Assembly: GCA_965153455.1 (NCBI GenBank)
Contig: OZ234501.1
Location: 2,418,001 to 2,482,000, forward strand
DNA from: Sphagnum compactum
Taxonomy: Eukaryota; Bryophyta; Sphagnopsida; Sphagnales
Direction: 5' to 3'
DNA length: 64,000 nt
In this document: positions 38,506-51,775 of the stretch, one piece after another
Layout: each line of letters opens with the position of its first letter
Position numbering within the stretch: position 1 is the first letter of the stretch
Made by a program: the position numbers and the translations under genes
The notes under the pieces: generated by a model
What the model saw: the letters and a program-made list of their open reading frames with translations, nothing else
Told to the model about the DNA's origin: nothing
Database searches by the model: none

Positions 38506-40714
38506 ATTGATTCCAGAAGCCCTTTCCACTGGGGTGGTCCACGCGCTCTTTAAAAGGGGCGTTGCCTCCGAATTTGACAACTACAGGGGATAACTGTTGG
38601 GCCTATCCTAGCAAAGCTGTTCACTATGATCCTTGACAAAAGGTTGAACGAGTGGGCTGAACAACATGGGCTGCATGTCAAGGGTCAAGTTGGGTTTCGC
38701 AAAGATTACCGCACTACTGACCAACTCTTCATACTGCGAACTCTGATAGAACAAAGCAAGGGAAAAAAGAAACCACCCTATTGTTGCTTTGTGGACTTCA
38801 AAAAGGCGTTCGATACTGTGTCGCGTGAAGTGCTGTGGGAGGTGTTGGCTAGCCTCGGGGTGGAAGGATGCTTCTTGCGATGCCTACAGGCGATGTATAC
38901 CAAGGATACTGTATGCATCAACCACCCAAGCGAAGGTGTCACCTCCAGCTTCAGGTGCCAACAAGGTGTGAAGCAAGGTTGCCCTCTCAACCCCCTACTG
39001 TTTGGGCTATATTTGGATGCCCTGGAGGGGCGCTAAGACGACAGAAAATGCCATGCACCAACCCTAGCAAACATGCACGTATGGCTGTTGCTTTTTGCAG
39101 ATGACCTTGTTTTGACATCGGAGTCAGAGGTGGGACTGCAGCACCAGTTAGATGCGCTCCAGCAATTCTGTGCTGAACGTGGACTTACAATGAACGTGAA
39201 AAAAACAAAAGTCATGGTGTTCAACTCTGCTGACCCATGCCAATAGTTTGTGTTTGAAGGTGATGCTATTGAATGTGTGCAGACTTTCAAATACCTGGGG
39301 ATCCTGCTTGAGACCACCCCAACCCTGGACAATGTAGTGGAACATCTAGCAACTGCCAGTAGGCGCTCGTTGTTCGCATTGAACCGCCGTTGTGCGGAGC
39401 CACGTATTATGGACGTCCAGTTACGTTGTGACCTCTTCAACACGTTGGTGCGTTCCACAGCAAGTTATGCGTGTGAGGTTTGGGTGGACCCCAAGAAAAT
39501 AGAGGCTATTGAAGTAGTGTACTAAGGGTTCCTTAAGTCCTTGCTCGGGGTGCGAAAAACAACTAGCACGTCCATCGTGCTGGCAGAATTTGGCAAATTC
39601 CCCTTTGAACACTTTGCATGGGGACAAGCGCTGTTGTACTATAACCGTGTGAGCACGATCACTAAAGACCGCATCTTAGGCAAGGCATGGGAAGCCCAAC
39701 TCACTATGCTTGCTGTGGGAAAGAATTGTTGGGCTAGATCCGTGAAAAAATGGCTACTTAAGAATCAGCCCCAGGAAGTGGTAGGTTTTCTGCCTCCGGT
39801 TCAACCGTCGTTGGAAACGACACCTAAGCCTGTAACGACCCGTGTGCTCCAGGCGAGGACTGCTCAACTGCCGTTGGGAACGACTCCTGCAACAACGCAC
39901 ATACACCCGACCCGTCTAGCAGGGGTGAGAGGCTAGGCGGAGAGCCAAGTACTTTGGTGCAATGCGCACAACGTATGGGTGGGAGTTCAGATGGCTCAGC
40001 TGGCTGCGCTACAACTAGTGCAGCCGGTTGGTGCTAGATCTATGACAAAAGGCCCGATCAACCAAGAGGCTAGGGCCTCACCCCCTCTAGGTTTTCCCCA
40101 CACAATATTGAGTGTAAAAAGGGTGAAGGATAATATGCGGTTGGCTTACATTGGAAATCTCTTTACCAACCGTGAGATCGGGACCGGCGTACAAACAAGA
40201 TACTTGCGCTTCAAGGGTATGTTATACGAGAGTGAAAGTTACTTGTGTGACATTAGTTGCGTTCAACTACGGAAAGCTCTGGCCTGGTTTCGATGTGGTA
40301 ACATGCAGCTTGAGGTAGTGCTAAGTGCGTAGAAGGGCGTGCCATACACAGAGAGGCTTTGTCGAGGCTGCGATTTAGGGAAGGTTGAAGATGAAGAGCA
40401 CTTGCTTCTTGTTTGTCCAAATACATAGAAAGTTAGGGAATGCTTTTGTTCGGCCCTGCACCTCACCCACACTAGCACTCTTGTTGAGCTCATGCAGACT
40501 ACGAACACGGTCACCCTGGCCAAGTTTGTGGCATGCTGCTAGTACCAGAGGACAATCTGTCCTCCATGATCTACCTTTCGTTTAATGGACTCTCTGGTCC
40601 CAAACGGACGTAAAATGTAAATAGTAAACAGTAAATAGACTCACTTGAGTGATTTAACTTTTTTTTCTTTTTAACCGCAATTGTTGTGAGTTTACTAAAT
40701 AATAATAATAATAA
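38506..40714 (+). mobile_element. 5'-truncated LINE with RT domain, inactivated
   Basis: A non-LTR retrotransposon fragment. It starts just inside the reverse-transcriptase domain (VVHALFKRGVASEFDNYRG) and reads QVGFRKDYRTTDQLFILRTL, the catalytic-strand FVDFKKAFDTV (about 38785-38820), QGVKQGCPLNPLLFGLYLD, and LLFADDLVLTS (FADD at 39094-39105). A zinc-knuckle-like tail follows near 40360-40440 (LCRGCDLGKVEDEEHLLLVCP). A one-base loss near 38586 and in-frame stops at about 39034, 39244, 39523, 39934, 40330 and 40426 disable it; the rest stays in one frame, so it is fairly young. The 3' end is an AAT/TAA repeat (about 40697-40714), typical of some LINE clades. No endonuclease domain is present. 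Target duplications were not found. Confidence 0.9.
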
Positions 40715-42170
40715 TGAAGTGCTATGAATCCACCAATTTTGTGAACCTTTTTTTTTATCATTGGATTTTTCAGATTTTTTAAAGGAAATTATTGGCCCAT
40801 TTTCCTAATTAGGATGAGTCCCCCCCCCCGCCCACCCTCAAATTTGTGATGTAACCACACTAAGGATTGACTAGAGGAATTAGCCAAATTTGGATATTGG
40901 TCAAAGAAGAAAATAGAAAAAAATATTGTTCTATAAATTTTGGTGATTTGTTAAAAACTATTGTTTACATATGGGTATTTTAGAAAAAAAATTGCTTGAA
41001 ACTTGGCATTTTTGGCATTTTGTTTTTCACAAAAATCATTTTTGTGAATAACATGAAATTTTGTTGTCATTTGCCAAGTGGCAAAAATTCACACACAAGA
41101 AAAATGTTGATTAGGATGTACATATGGGCATATTGTTATGGATGAATTCCATTTTTCATTCATCTTGTTATTGATGATAGCCATATTTGGTCTCATTTTG
41201 TAATGGATGATCACCATTTTGGGCTACATTATATAAATCAACTCAAAAAATAATAATAAAATGCCTATGGTTGCCAATAAATATTTTTCAAGAGGTGAAA
41301 TGTTGGTATGCTTTCTAGTTAGCATAAAACAAGATAAATTATCACTTCCATTTTATCACCATGTAAAATAATTACTGCTTGCATGTGGGTAAAGTAGGGT
41401 AATACAAGCCAATTGCATCCTCTTGGGTCATTGTGACTAGTCTTGATATGATGATGTGCCAACATGGGATTGGTTGAAAAAATCTTGAATAGTACTAAAC
41501 AACAATGCTTAAACAATGTTTTTACATTCTTGAACAATGCCTTGAAAAACATGGTTTCAAATGTTTAAATTTGTTGAAAGGTATTTAATACTCATTGAAT
41601 TACTTTCAAACTTATCCAAATGCTAGATTGATATATTAGAAAGGGTGTCATACAGATATCACACACATTTTCAACATTATCTTAATTTATGAGACTTGTA
41701 AAGATTTTTTTTTAAATGATTAGTTACACCCAAATTGCTCCTAAAATTGTGATTGCACCTATGCCAAGGTTTTGACATGTCACTAAGATAACAATGATTG
41801 TTACATAACATATGTTAATTCTAACAACCCAAAATGCACACAATTATAATAATAATAGACAATTGCAACACAACTTGTTTATGAGTGTCATTTACAAAGT
41901 ATTTGTTATATGGTACAAGGTATTTTTAAAATGTAAAGTAGATTACTATCTTTCCTACCTAAATATCCTACATCATTTAGGTGAAATTTTAAATTGTACA
42001 TTAGTTTAGCTATCATAAATATCATTAACATACCTGAATAATGTGCATGAATATATATATTTATTAAAATGAAACTCCCTGATGAAATAATTTTTCTATT
42101 GATGTACCAATTTGTAAGGTTGATTAAATGTTCATGATTTTGCTTGTTCTAAATCGACTCAATATGCATT
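40715..42170. other. AT-rich spacer with R1 fragment
   Basis: An R1-like fragment lies at about 41160-41245 (GATAGCCATATTTGGTCTCA, GGATGATCACCATTTTGGGC). A C-rich tract is at 40819-40833. No gene. Confidence 0.45.
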
Positions 42171-43700
42171 CCAATAGACAAGTTGGACACATTGATGTAA
42201 ATGTGAAATTTTTTATCTAAAGTTCAAAATTGATCAAATAGGTGTTGTCAACTTGTCATATGAATACATTGCCATGTTTTACCATGATGAGGTCATTATT
42301 GTTGATAACTAGAGTTGGATTTCTTTACATGCCTATGTGATCCAAGATTGGATGTAGGTCCCCATTTTGGTACCCTTTCAAATAGTGTTTTAAATGAAGC
42401 CAATTTAACAAAGTTGTTCTTTCAAAATTTGGTGGTTGGGGGAGAAGTGTTTGAAGAAGTCATATCTTCTAAATTTGTATGTTTTGGAACATATGAGGTG
42501 ATTGTTTTTTAGGTTGCCAAAACTACAATGATCTTTGATGATTATGTGCCTAACACGCAAAACATTCATTGTAGATTTTGTCCAAGTTGTAGTATGAAAA
42601 GGTTCAAAACCTTGCTCCAAAGTTTGTATGCTTATTTTTGCGAAAGGCCCAAGAAGCACTTGGAACATTCTAAGCTTGTTGAAATCATGAAAACTAGAAG
42701 GGAAATAAAGTGATTAAAAATGTGAAAACAAAATGGATCTCTATGTTAGTTCTTACCAAGGGAATTATGATTGAATATCACACTTTGGTTGTCAAGATGG
42801 CATTTGATTCTACTTCTAATGCTGGTACTAAGGCTAACTTGGATATATTGTGTAACATTGAAGTATTGTTTGCTTGTTTGCTATTCATGCTAGAAGTTGT
42901 GAATGACATTATTGTCCCAAGTTTGAGACATGTTTGTTGTTAATTATATGGTAGCTATCAAGTCCTATGCACTAAATTACAAATCCCCACAAAAGTTTCC
43001 AAATCATCTTGTTTTTTTATGTAAATAGACAACATGTTTGGGTACAACACCATAATCAATTAACAAGGGTTATGTGTTCTATGAAGTTAGGGAAGTGCAT
43101 GTTATAGTTCTCCAAGTTGTAATATTGCCAAGCAGGAAATTGAAACTTTGATTATATAACTACATTTTCACTTTCTTTCACATGGGGTGATGGGGGCATT
43201 AAAGGTTGTTTTCTCTCAATATTGGTTGGTGTTAAATTGTGATGAATCTTGTCAATGACACATCAATATCATCGAAGGGCAGTAATGTTATCCCAAGAAG
43301 ATTAAGGTTGCTGAAATCCATGTGCTAGAAGTTCTATGTTCTATTCACTTGGATCTTCAAATGTTGTTTTTCAAGTTAATAATGAAAAATAATGCAAAAT
43401 CTACCATGGGTCTTCCTTGTGCAAGATGAAGCCCTTGATCTAATTTTGGATATCTTTGTCAAGTTTTCCCACATGATTGTGCATAAGTTGTCGAAGTACT
43501 TCAAGCTAGTAGAAATCATCATGGTACAAATGATTAATTATATTGAAGATGAAAGATGTTTTAACAATCCAAACTTGATCAAATCCAAACTTTAGAATTA
43601 ATTAACAACTCATCTACCCTTATTGTCAAGATGTTTTGTTCAACAATTCTACACATTGAAGGATTTTCCATATTTTGAGGCAAATGTTGTGAGAAAGGGT
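42171..43700 (+). pseudogene. Fossil hAT-like transposase (DUF4371/ZNF862-like)
   Basis: Translation with stops and at least one frame change recovers landmarks of hAT-type transposases annotated in plants as zinc finger protein 862-like, in the right order. These are YHDEVIIVDN and WISLHAYVIQDW (about 42260-42345), FVCFGTYEVIVF (about 42470), NIHCRFCPSCSMKRFKTLLQ and SLYAYFCERPKKHLEHSKL (about 42560-42680), VKTKWISMLVL (about 42720), TLVVKMAFDSTSNAGTKANL (about 42785), ANLDILCNIEVLFACLLFML, and the C-terminal dimerisation block IEDERCFNNPNLIKSKL followed by LTTHLPLLSRCFVQQFYTLK (about 43540-43665). An N-terminal BED finger and terminal inverted repeats were not found. Multiple stops make it non-functional. 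Confidence 0.75.
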
Positions 43701-45004
43701 ATGAAGGTTTGATATGGTCTTCATTGCTAATTATGTTTTAGTTCATGATGGAATCAACTTTCAAATTTTATGGCCCTTTGTTTCCATGATTTCAATTCCC
43801 AACAAGTTTCATGGATCATGGGATCCCAAGTCTAAACTTCAATATTTATCCTTGAGTTTTTGAATTTCATTTGATGATTCAAATGTTATGTTTTTATGTA
43901 TAATGTGTGGAGGAGACTCAATGGTCTTACAATTGATAGTTTAAGGGTTCAATTCTTTGACAAAATCAAGTAGTTTTGAATTGTTGTTTTTCTGTGCATG
44001 AGCCTTGTAAGTTTTGCATATGTTCATAGTGTGTGTGTTGGATTTGAATTCTACCTCTTGCCAAATTTCCATTTGGGAACCTTGTTCGTTGCCTCTAATA
44101 CCTTGAAAAAATTTAATCAACGTCCTTTTCATGCATATAAGAAAATGATTGCAAAATGGAACTACCATGTGAAAATTTTAGAATAGCCACACATTTTAAT
44201 GCCATGAAAAAATATAACCTAAGTTTTCAAAATTTTAAAAACCCAATTGCCTAACATTTTTTCAAGAAATTGGACAACATAGCCATTCAAAGAAAGCTCC
44301 AAAATTCCTACTCCAAATACATAATTTTTTTTCTAAAAGTGTTTTAAAATGCTATATTTTATCAAGACATGTTAAATTTGGACTTGCAAATTTATTCTTT
44401 TTTATTTTCAGGGAAAAAATGGTGAATATATGATATATATTTATATACCTATATACTAATAATATTTGTGTGGGGAAAATTTGTTCTATTTCATGAATTT
44501 ATTATGAAAAAAATTGGGAAAATGTGTATATATGTGAACATATGTCACGAAAGAACATAACAATTAGGACCGTAAACCCTAATACACTAATAAAATAGAC
44601 GACCGTAAACTAAAAATAATAATTCCGCATATATATATATATATATATAAATTCCTTCCGCAGATATTTGGGTTGGGTAGATATTAATTTTTTTCAATAT
44701 CCATTGGTTTCGGTTAATCGGTTGATGAATATTTATCGGTTCCGATTCTTTTTTAATTTTAATTTTTTTTTTCTCATTTAACAGATCCCGTAAGGATAGT
44801 AAATTTTTTAATTAAAAAAAAAACTAATTTCAACTAATGTCAATATTAAAAAAATATCTTGCAACATAATAATATTCGTCAGATATCCAAGCCTTCCAAA
44901 TAACAGAGATATTTTTATTATTTCTGCATTATTGTCAGGTCATTTTAATCAATACCCCTCCCTCCCCCCCTCTCTTACAACCCCAACAAAATTTAAAATA
45001 TTTT

Positions 45005-45120
45005 AAAAAATCCTAGATTTTGTATAGGGTTAGGCTTAAAATATTAACAAAATCCTAGATATTTTATAGGGTTAGGCTTAAAATATTAACTAAAATCCTA
45101 GATATTTTACAGGATTATTA
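45005..45120. repeat. Short tandem repeat, 42-43 bp units
   Basis: TCCTAGAT anchors at 45011, 45053 and 45096 with shared TATAGGGTTAGGCTTAAAAT between them: about two and a half units. Confidence 0.8.
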
Positions 45121-45418
45121 GGGTTTTTGGGGGGAGGGAGGGGAGGGGTGCGGGGGAAATGCTCATCATCTCTTTTAAACTTTAATTACATTTGTGCGGA
45201 ATGAAATCTGGGATAGTAATAATTTGATTTACTGCAATTTGCCAGAACAGGCAAAGCTTTCGAGTTTAGCTTCGATAGTTTCCCGTCACCTACCTACGCG
45301 CTTGCTTCCGAGTGCGTTTTGACCGGTTTCGATCGGTTTCGATGAGCTTGTTTTTTGTTTTGGAGCTTTGGGGTTTTGTCATAAATAATGATGTTGTTGT
45401 TGTTGACCGATTCAAATT

Positions 45419-45440
45419 CCCCCCCCCCCCCCCCCCCCCC
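45419..45440. repeat. Poly-C tract (C22)
   Basis: Uninterrupted run of 22 C followed by TCC and a T-run. Confidence 0.9.
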
Positions 45441-46129
45441 TCCTTTTTTTTCCGTCTGCAGCGGGGCTGTGAACCGTATTAAAGCGATCATAATAATTTT
45501 TCACCCTGCACGCACACAACTCACTTGATGATGGTAAGAAGATTTGGGCATAAGATTCTCGGCAGTTTTTACCCAGTGCACAACAGAACCCGCGCGGCGG
45601 CAGCAGCAGCAGCATTCGTGGTTGTACGTAAACTTGACCCTTTTGACTGAGGCCTCTTTGTTGCGCATTTGTGGTCGTTCCATGACCCTTTTGACTGAGG
45701 CGTCTTTCGTGACCATATCAAGCCCCCAAAAAAAAACAAATTGTTAGATTTGAGAACATGGGAGACCCCCCTTTTTATTAGTCTAAAGCATGGGATCATT
45801 TTTGTAATAACCATAGTTAAATAGCCCGGTTTGTTGCTGAATAATTAATTATTTATGTAATTTTGAAGATTTGATTTTGAATGAATAGAGTACTCTCAAA
45901 TATTTCAAAAAGATGCTTTGAGTTTCTTTCACGACAAAAAAAAAGTTTTTTTTTTGAGTCAAAAGAACATTGTTTTTGAAATTTTTAGCAAATTAATAAA
46001 TATAATTAATTTATATCGAACGTGCTATTTCAACTAGGGTAATTGAAATAATTTAAATGAATTTTGGGGAGTTTTAACTGCGGTACGTACCCAAGGCCTG
46101 ACTCGCAGAGGAGGCTCAGCCTTTTCTTA

Positions 46130-46985
46130 CTAGGTGAAGTTAAGAAAGTGATTATTTGGAGGCTTTCAATCACTAGAAGCAAAATTTCAAATTTCAAATA
46201 AAAGTAAAAATTGGCAAATATTCATATTTTTCAAGCTGAAAAATCATTATGCTTTTGACACAATCAAAGGAGTTTGGTGGGAAAAATGGGCCTAATTTGC
46301 CAGATTTAGAAAATAATTTGAATTTATGAAATAATCCTTCTATATACTTGGCTACATGCTGCTAAAGACCAAACACAGAAATCTGGTATTATTCAAAGCG
46401 CCAGATTTTTACAACATTTTCCAGCAGGTAGCTGAAATATATTTATTTATGGATTCTTAAATTCATTTACATTAATATCTGGTCTATAGCTAAATTTGGC
46501 TAAATCTTGTTGATGATGATTATCAGTTTGGCTACATCAGAAAATTGAGAAAAAAAGAAAACCAGCCACTGGCCAAAAGTGAGGAAAAATGGTAATTTTT
46601 TTTCAGTTTTTTTTTTCCAGCATGTAGAAAAAATATAGACAGAAATTATTATAGATTTGTACTTCATATCTTGTTTATAGCCAGATTTGGCTATGTCTTC
46701 CTAAGGAATTTGAATGATCATCGCCACTTTTTTATAACTTTTTCTATCTCTTTCCATCTATGATCGCCACTTTGGATGCGTTCAAAAATTTTTTTTAAAA
46801 CTCAAGTAATATGGTTAATAAGACAAATTTTCTGAGCCCAATCCAATGTTAATTTTTTTCAATTTTCTTGTGTTGCACCATAAGTGACGATCAACCACAA
46901 GATGATTTAGCCAAATTTGGCTACAAGAAAAATAGAGAGTAAAAAATCTAGGAATTCTATTACATGTTGGGGTACCACCAAAACC
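46130..46985. repeat. Cluster of R1 copies in both orientations
   Basis: Three diverged R1 cores are seen. Two are reversed (CTAAATTTGGCTAAATCTTG at about 46487; GCCAGATTTGGCTATGTCTT at about 46680) and one is forward (GACGATCAACCACAAGATGA followed by TTTAGCCAAATTTGGCTACA at about 46887-46925). Inner R1 words such as CCAAACACAGAAATCTGG also occur (about 46368). This looks like serial insertion of the same family. Confidence 0.65.
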
Positions 46986-47164
46986 TATTAGCTAAATATG
47001 GCAACTTCAAAAGAAAAAATCGAGAAATCTACCCAAATGCTCCAAAAATCTTGGCAATTTCATAACTTTCTTCTTCAAAATGGGGCAATTTGTTTGGACA
47101 AATTTCCAAAAATTATCTTGACCATCTTGCTTGGGAAATTTTTGCAACAAAAAAAATCAATGGC

Positions 47165-47508
47165 CCGGTCTGATTATTGTTTACAATTTTACGTCCGTTT
47201 GGGACTAGAAAGTCCATTAGACAAAAAGTAGATCATGGAGGACAAATTGTCCTCTAGTACTGGCAGCATGCCACAAACTTGGCCAGGGTGACCGTGTTCG
47301 TAGTCTGCATGAACTTAGCAAAAGTGTTAGTGTGGGTGAGGGGCAAGGCCGAACAAAAGCATTCCCTAACTTTTTGTGTATTTGGACAAACAATAAGCAA
47401 GTGCTTTTCATCCTCAACCTTCCCCAAATCGTAGCCTCTCTGTGTATAGCACACCTTTCCACGCACTGAGCATTACTTCAAGCTACGTGTTGCCACACCA
47501 AAAGCCAC
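47165..47508 (-). mobile_element. LINE 3'-end fragment, second copy
   Basis: The minus strand closely matches the tail of the LINE at 40290-40620: VCPNTQKVRECFCSALPLTH, TNTVTLAKFVACCQY, then CCTCCATGATCTAC and CCCAAACGGACGTAAAAT. Where the first copy has a stop after VCPNT, this one has Gln. Both ends are truncated, and the AAT tail is missing. Confidence 0.88.
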
Positions 47509-50500
47509 AGTCAATAAGCTTATCTCCTCTCATGTGATTATTATTTGTTTTTGGTGAAAGTGTCAAATTATGTAAAGTTCATTCATCTTATCTAAAACAT
47601 GATAAATGATGTGAATATAAAAACACATATACATTTATTTGGTTTACACATTGTATAAAATGATATAATGTAATGTAAACAAATAAATGAACACAAAACA
47701 CAATGACATATATAATGTTGCATTTCCTTTTTCTTCTTCTTCTTTAGGCCTTAAGGTGCAAGATGACAATTGTGAAAATGGAGTCAATTCAACAAAGGAA
47801 GAAAGGAAAAATAAATAAAAATGTTGCAATTTAAATCTTGGGCTCATGACCAAGGTTGGGACACAATAAAAGATGTAAACCAAGAAAATGTCCGAGGATT
47901 CAAGCCCAAGTGTGGGAGAGTACAAAGAATTGAACCTCCAGCATTCACAAATGAAAATTACTTTTAGGAGTTGTTGTCTTGCTCAAAAATTTTGGGACAA
48001 AAATGAAGGTAGTAAATGTGGTTTAAATTAGGCCCTTAATATATCATTGGAAAGTTCTTGAAATATACCTATTGAAAGTAGCCTCATATTCACCATTTGA
48101 AGTTTTGAACTAAAAGGTATGACAAAAAAAATGACTGGAAGTTAGATTGATAATTTGACTTCTGACCATTAAAACTCAAGAAACATGGGCCAAATGGCCT
48201 TTGATTGGAATGTGTAACACATGGAAAGATTTTATCAAAAGTCTAGAACTTTGCAATTTGAATCTTTTTAATTAAAATTCATATTATGGAATTATGAGCT
48301 TGCAAATTTGTGAGATTCATGATTGGGAATTTTGAAACCCCAACTTGGGAGTCCTACAAGTTTGTCATTTCAATGTAGCCTCTATCACCAATCATAGAGT
48401 ATTTTTTCCCTTATTTTCATTGTTATCATTTTGGGGGGTATCTTCAATACCTTAGGATGAATTTAGGGGTGCATCAAAAGGACAAATTGTAGGCATGAAC
48501 AAAGAAGACTTGGAAGGTAAGCATGAAAAAATAAGGAGGTAGATATGGAAGAACAATATCTTGCAAAGCTTTAAATTCATGGTGGCCTTACGAGCTTTCC
48601 CTTTTTGTTTAAAGGTTGTTTGCAAATGTAGTTGATGGTGTTGTTGTCATCTTAGGTGTTATTGAAAGCTTCAATGACCTATTTCAAATGAACTTCTTGT
48701 TCTTTTCCTTCATTGTAATGATGCATTTTCCTTTTTTGTGATTGTTTCACATCTCCTAGTTTAGGAAATTGACATTCAAGGTTTAATGTCAACTCCCCCA
48801 CCTATTCAAGTTCTTGATAAACTTCATGGTGTCCTTTATAATGGGCAAAGCCGATGGGTGAAGGACATTCCCAAAATGCTAAATCAAACTTAGTTATTAG
48901 TTCAATTATAATTTCATCCTAGGCATTATAAATTGTTTTAAGAATGCCATCATTTTTGGGCTTTACCCTACACATAAAGTACAACACGTTTTTTCATTTC
49001 TTGTTTGAAACAACCTTTATAATGAAATATGCATTCATAAATTGAAAAAATCTTCCAGGGTGCCTCCATGTTAATAGGAGCCACCCTTAACACTTAGGTG
49101 ATTACTTTTCCAAAATATTCATAGAATATCTTAAGGATCTTTCATTTGAAAGTTGGAAAAAATTAAATATAACTTAATACGGTGTTGCAATATATTATTA
49201 TGTAAATATTTGTTAAAAAAAAACCCACCTCTCTCCCCTTGCCCAATATGTCATGTTTAAATAATCTCGCTAAAAGTAAAAGTGGTTACAATGTTTATTA
49301 AACATTGGTTATGTGTCCTATGGCTCTTGTTATTGAGAACACACCTTCCACCAATTGCATGTAAACAAACAAGTAAAAACTAAAAAAATGTAAGTAAAGC
49401 CCATATTGAAGGCTTTACCAAACATAAAGATTGGTGCCAATTTGTTTAATATTTCAATTTTGGTGACACTTGCCATTTATCATAAGAAAATAAAAAATAA
49501 AAAATTGGAGGATGTTTTGAAAAATAGAACATTTACCACAACATGCAATACATTCTTTGAAATGCCCAACGAATTGTGGAAGGAAAAATAGGTTTTGTAA
49601 GGTGTAATTTAATAACACAAAAAAATCAATTGATGACACATGTCTTTATACCTAAATTTTCTATTTCATGTTGAATAAGGCATGCTCTGATTGCCCTACT
49701 TTCGAGCATATTTAGGTTGTGACACATTTATGGCTATGACCCTTATATTATGAGAACCTTGCACAAAAACTAGCCTTCCTTTACACATTAAAGTTCAGGG
49801 TTGCAAATTATGTCATTTTTTTAACCACATTATATTTCACAATATTTAAATAATCATGACCATAGACTCATCCTAATTTAATGACCAAAATGTTTATAGT
49901 ACATGTTTTTTTGGGTAATTTTTTTGAATTAGCAACCCCAAACCATAATGTATTTCAAGGTTGTTAGAAATGATGAGTTGTGCCCATTTTGTGTTGATCT
50001 TCATGTTAATGTTTGTCCAAATGCATCAATTTCATCTATCAAAGTGAATGTTGAGATCTTTTTCGGTACCAAATTTTTTTCAATTCGATTAATTTTGATG
50101 ATGAATTTTTTTTGTGACCTAGTTTGGTGATCTAAAATTAGGTGACCAAATTTTTTTTGTAATTCAATCTCCACAATTGATCCAATAATTGAATTTGGGT
50201 GACAAATTATTTTTAGTCAAATTGATTTTGGGGACCAAAACATTTTGGTTGTTCAAATTTTTTTTCGGTTGTCGCTTGAAAAAGGTTTTCATTCACCACT
50301 CAAAAATGGTTAGTCGTTTGATCAATAGTGGCTCCACTAGTCATTTAATGATTAAATTTTGGTTGCTTTTGATTGCCATAGGTCTTTGGTGATAGAACAT
50401 TGTTTAGGGTTTAGGGCAATCAAATGATGTGTATATCGGTTTTCCTATACTTTTCAAGCAACTTCATTTGGGCTTTGATCTAAGTTGACCCTATTCCAAC

Positions 50501-51591
50501 ATGGTGTTGGGGAGCATCACATTTAAATTGACATGTTGCAGTTTGATGAACATTCATACAATGTGACAACTTTGATGTAATGAAATGACCACACCCTCAA
50601 GCACATTATCTTGGGTGTGTCACGTAGCTTGCCCTAATATATTCACTTGATGTTTTATGCAACATAATGGGCACAAAATTAACCATTCCATAATACATAA
50701 TCATCATGTCTTTCAATTTATTTTTCATGATTAGTTTTGTGAAGTTTTCACTATGACCCAAAAACATGATCACTTTAAAGATAACTTTGGTGTCATTGAA
50801 TGACATTTTAATTTCATTTGGATTTAGTATAGTCATTTATATAAGGGACAAACATTCAAACTCAACATGAACTTTTTTGCCCCCAACACATTTTTTAAAA
50901 AAAGACCTAAAAACAATGTGCTACAAAAAGAACAAACCTTGAATTCATGTGCAAAACCTAGAAGTGACCTTTTACACAAAATTTGAAAGAATTGAATTTA
51001 GAAAAGCTTATCACAAATCTTGGAAATGAAATTTCAATGAATAAAAACTTTCAAAGTCTTGACAAACCTTGGAAGTACAATTTCAAAAACTAGATCCTTG
51101 GAAAAGTTGGCCATGAAAAAGCAAAGCTTGCACAAAAGTTTGAAAACATAACCTTGCAATTTTAAAGAACACACTCACACACACACAACCTTGTTGGCAA
51201 CATTCAACAACGAAAGCCCTGTTAGAACTTGTTGAAAACCTTAAGCAATAATGACCCCCAAAACATGTCACATTAGTTTGTGCACAAAACTTAGATTGTA
51301 AACAACCTTGCTTGAAACCTCCATCAACAACCCAAAACTTAAACTTCGTAAAGTTTGGGTGCAAAAATGAGTTTCATCCCCTATAAGTTCACTTGGGAAG
51401 GTTCCTGTTTGTGATGTCAATTTATGTACATGGTGAACATAGGTTAAGTGCTAGCAAGATTTCAATTGCTTCACATGGCAAAGGCGTTTGAATCCCTTGA
51501 TTTTGGAGGGGGGAGGACAAAACAAAAAGGTCAAATATTTTCATTTGGGGTAAGTTTTTTGGACTATTCTTTTTTGCCACGAGCCCTTTCA
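47509..51591. other. Long AT-rich spacer, no gene supported
   Basis: Only short frames without domains. At about 48855-48890 GGACATTCCCAAAATG matches the GGGCATTCCCAAAA motif family. Around 50900-51330 the words AAACCTTG, AACCTTG and ATCTTGG recur irregularly, probably old degenerate repeat DNA. Confidence 0.45.
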
Positions 51592-51775
51592 CACACTTTG
51601 ATGACTATAAAACTTGTGAAATCATTATGCAGTGTCCTTCTTGTTCTACGATTTCTCACTTGTAATGTGAATGAATGGTGAGAACACACACTTTGACGAC
51701 TATAAAACTTGTAAAAGCCATTATGCAATGTCCTTCTATGATTCTCACTTGTAGTGTGAATGAATGGTGAGAAGC
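51592..51775. repeat. 95-bp tandem duplication
   Basis: CACACTTTGATGACTATAAA (51592) and CACACTTTGACGACTATAAA (51687) begin two copies that both end GTGAATGAATGGTGAGAA. The copies differ by substitutions and a small deletion. Confidence 0.9.

Larger units (their letters stand above)
43701..46129. other. AT-rich spacer
   Basis: Holds AT microsatellites (about 44630-44650), GGG-rich and C-rich tracts, an AGC run near 45598-45615 and no supported gene. A pair of near-identical words (TGACCCTTTTGACTGAGGC) occurs at about 45636 and 45684, a 48-bp partial duplication. Confidence 0.45.
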
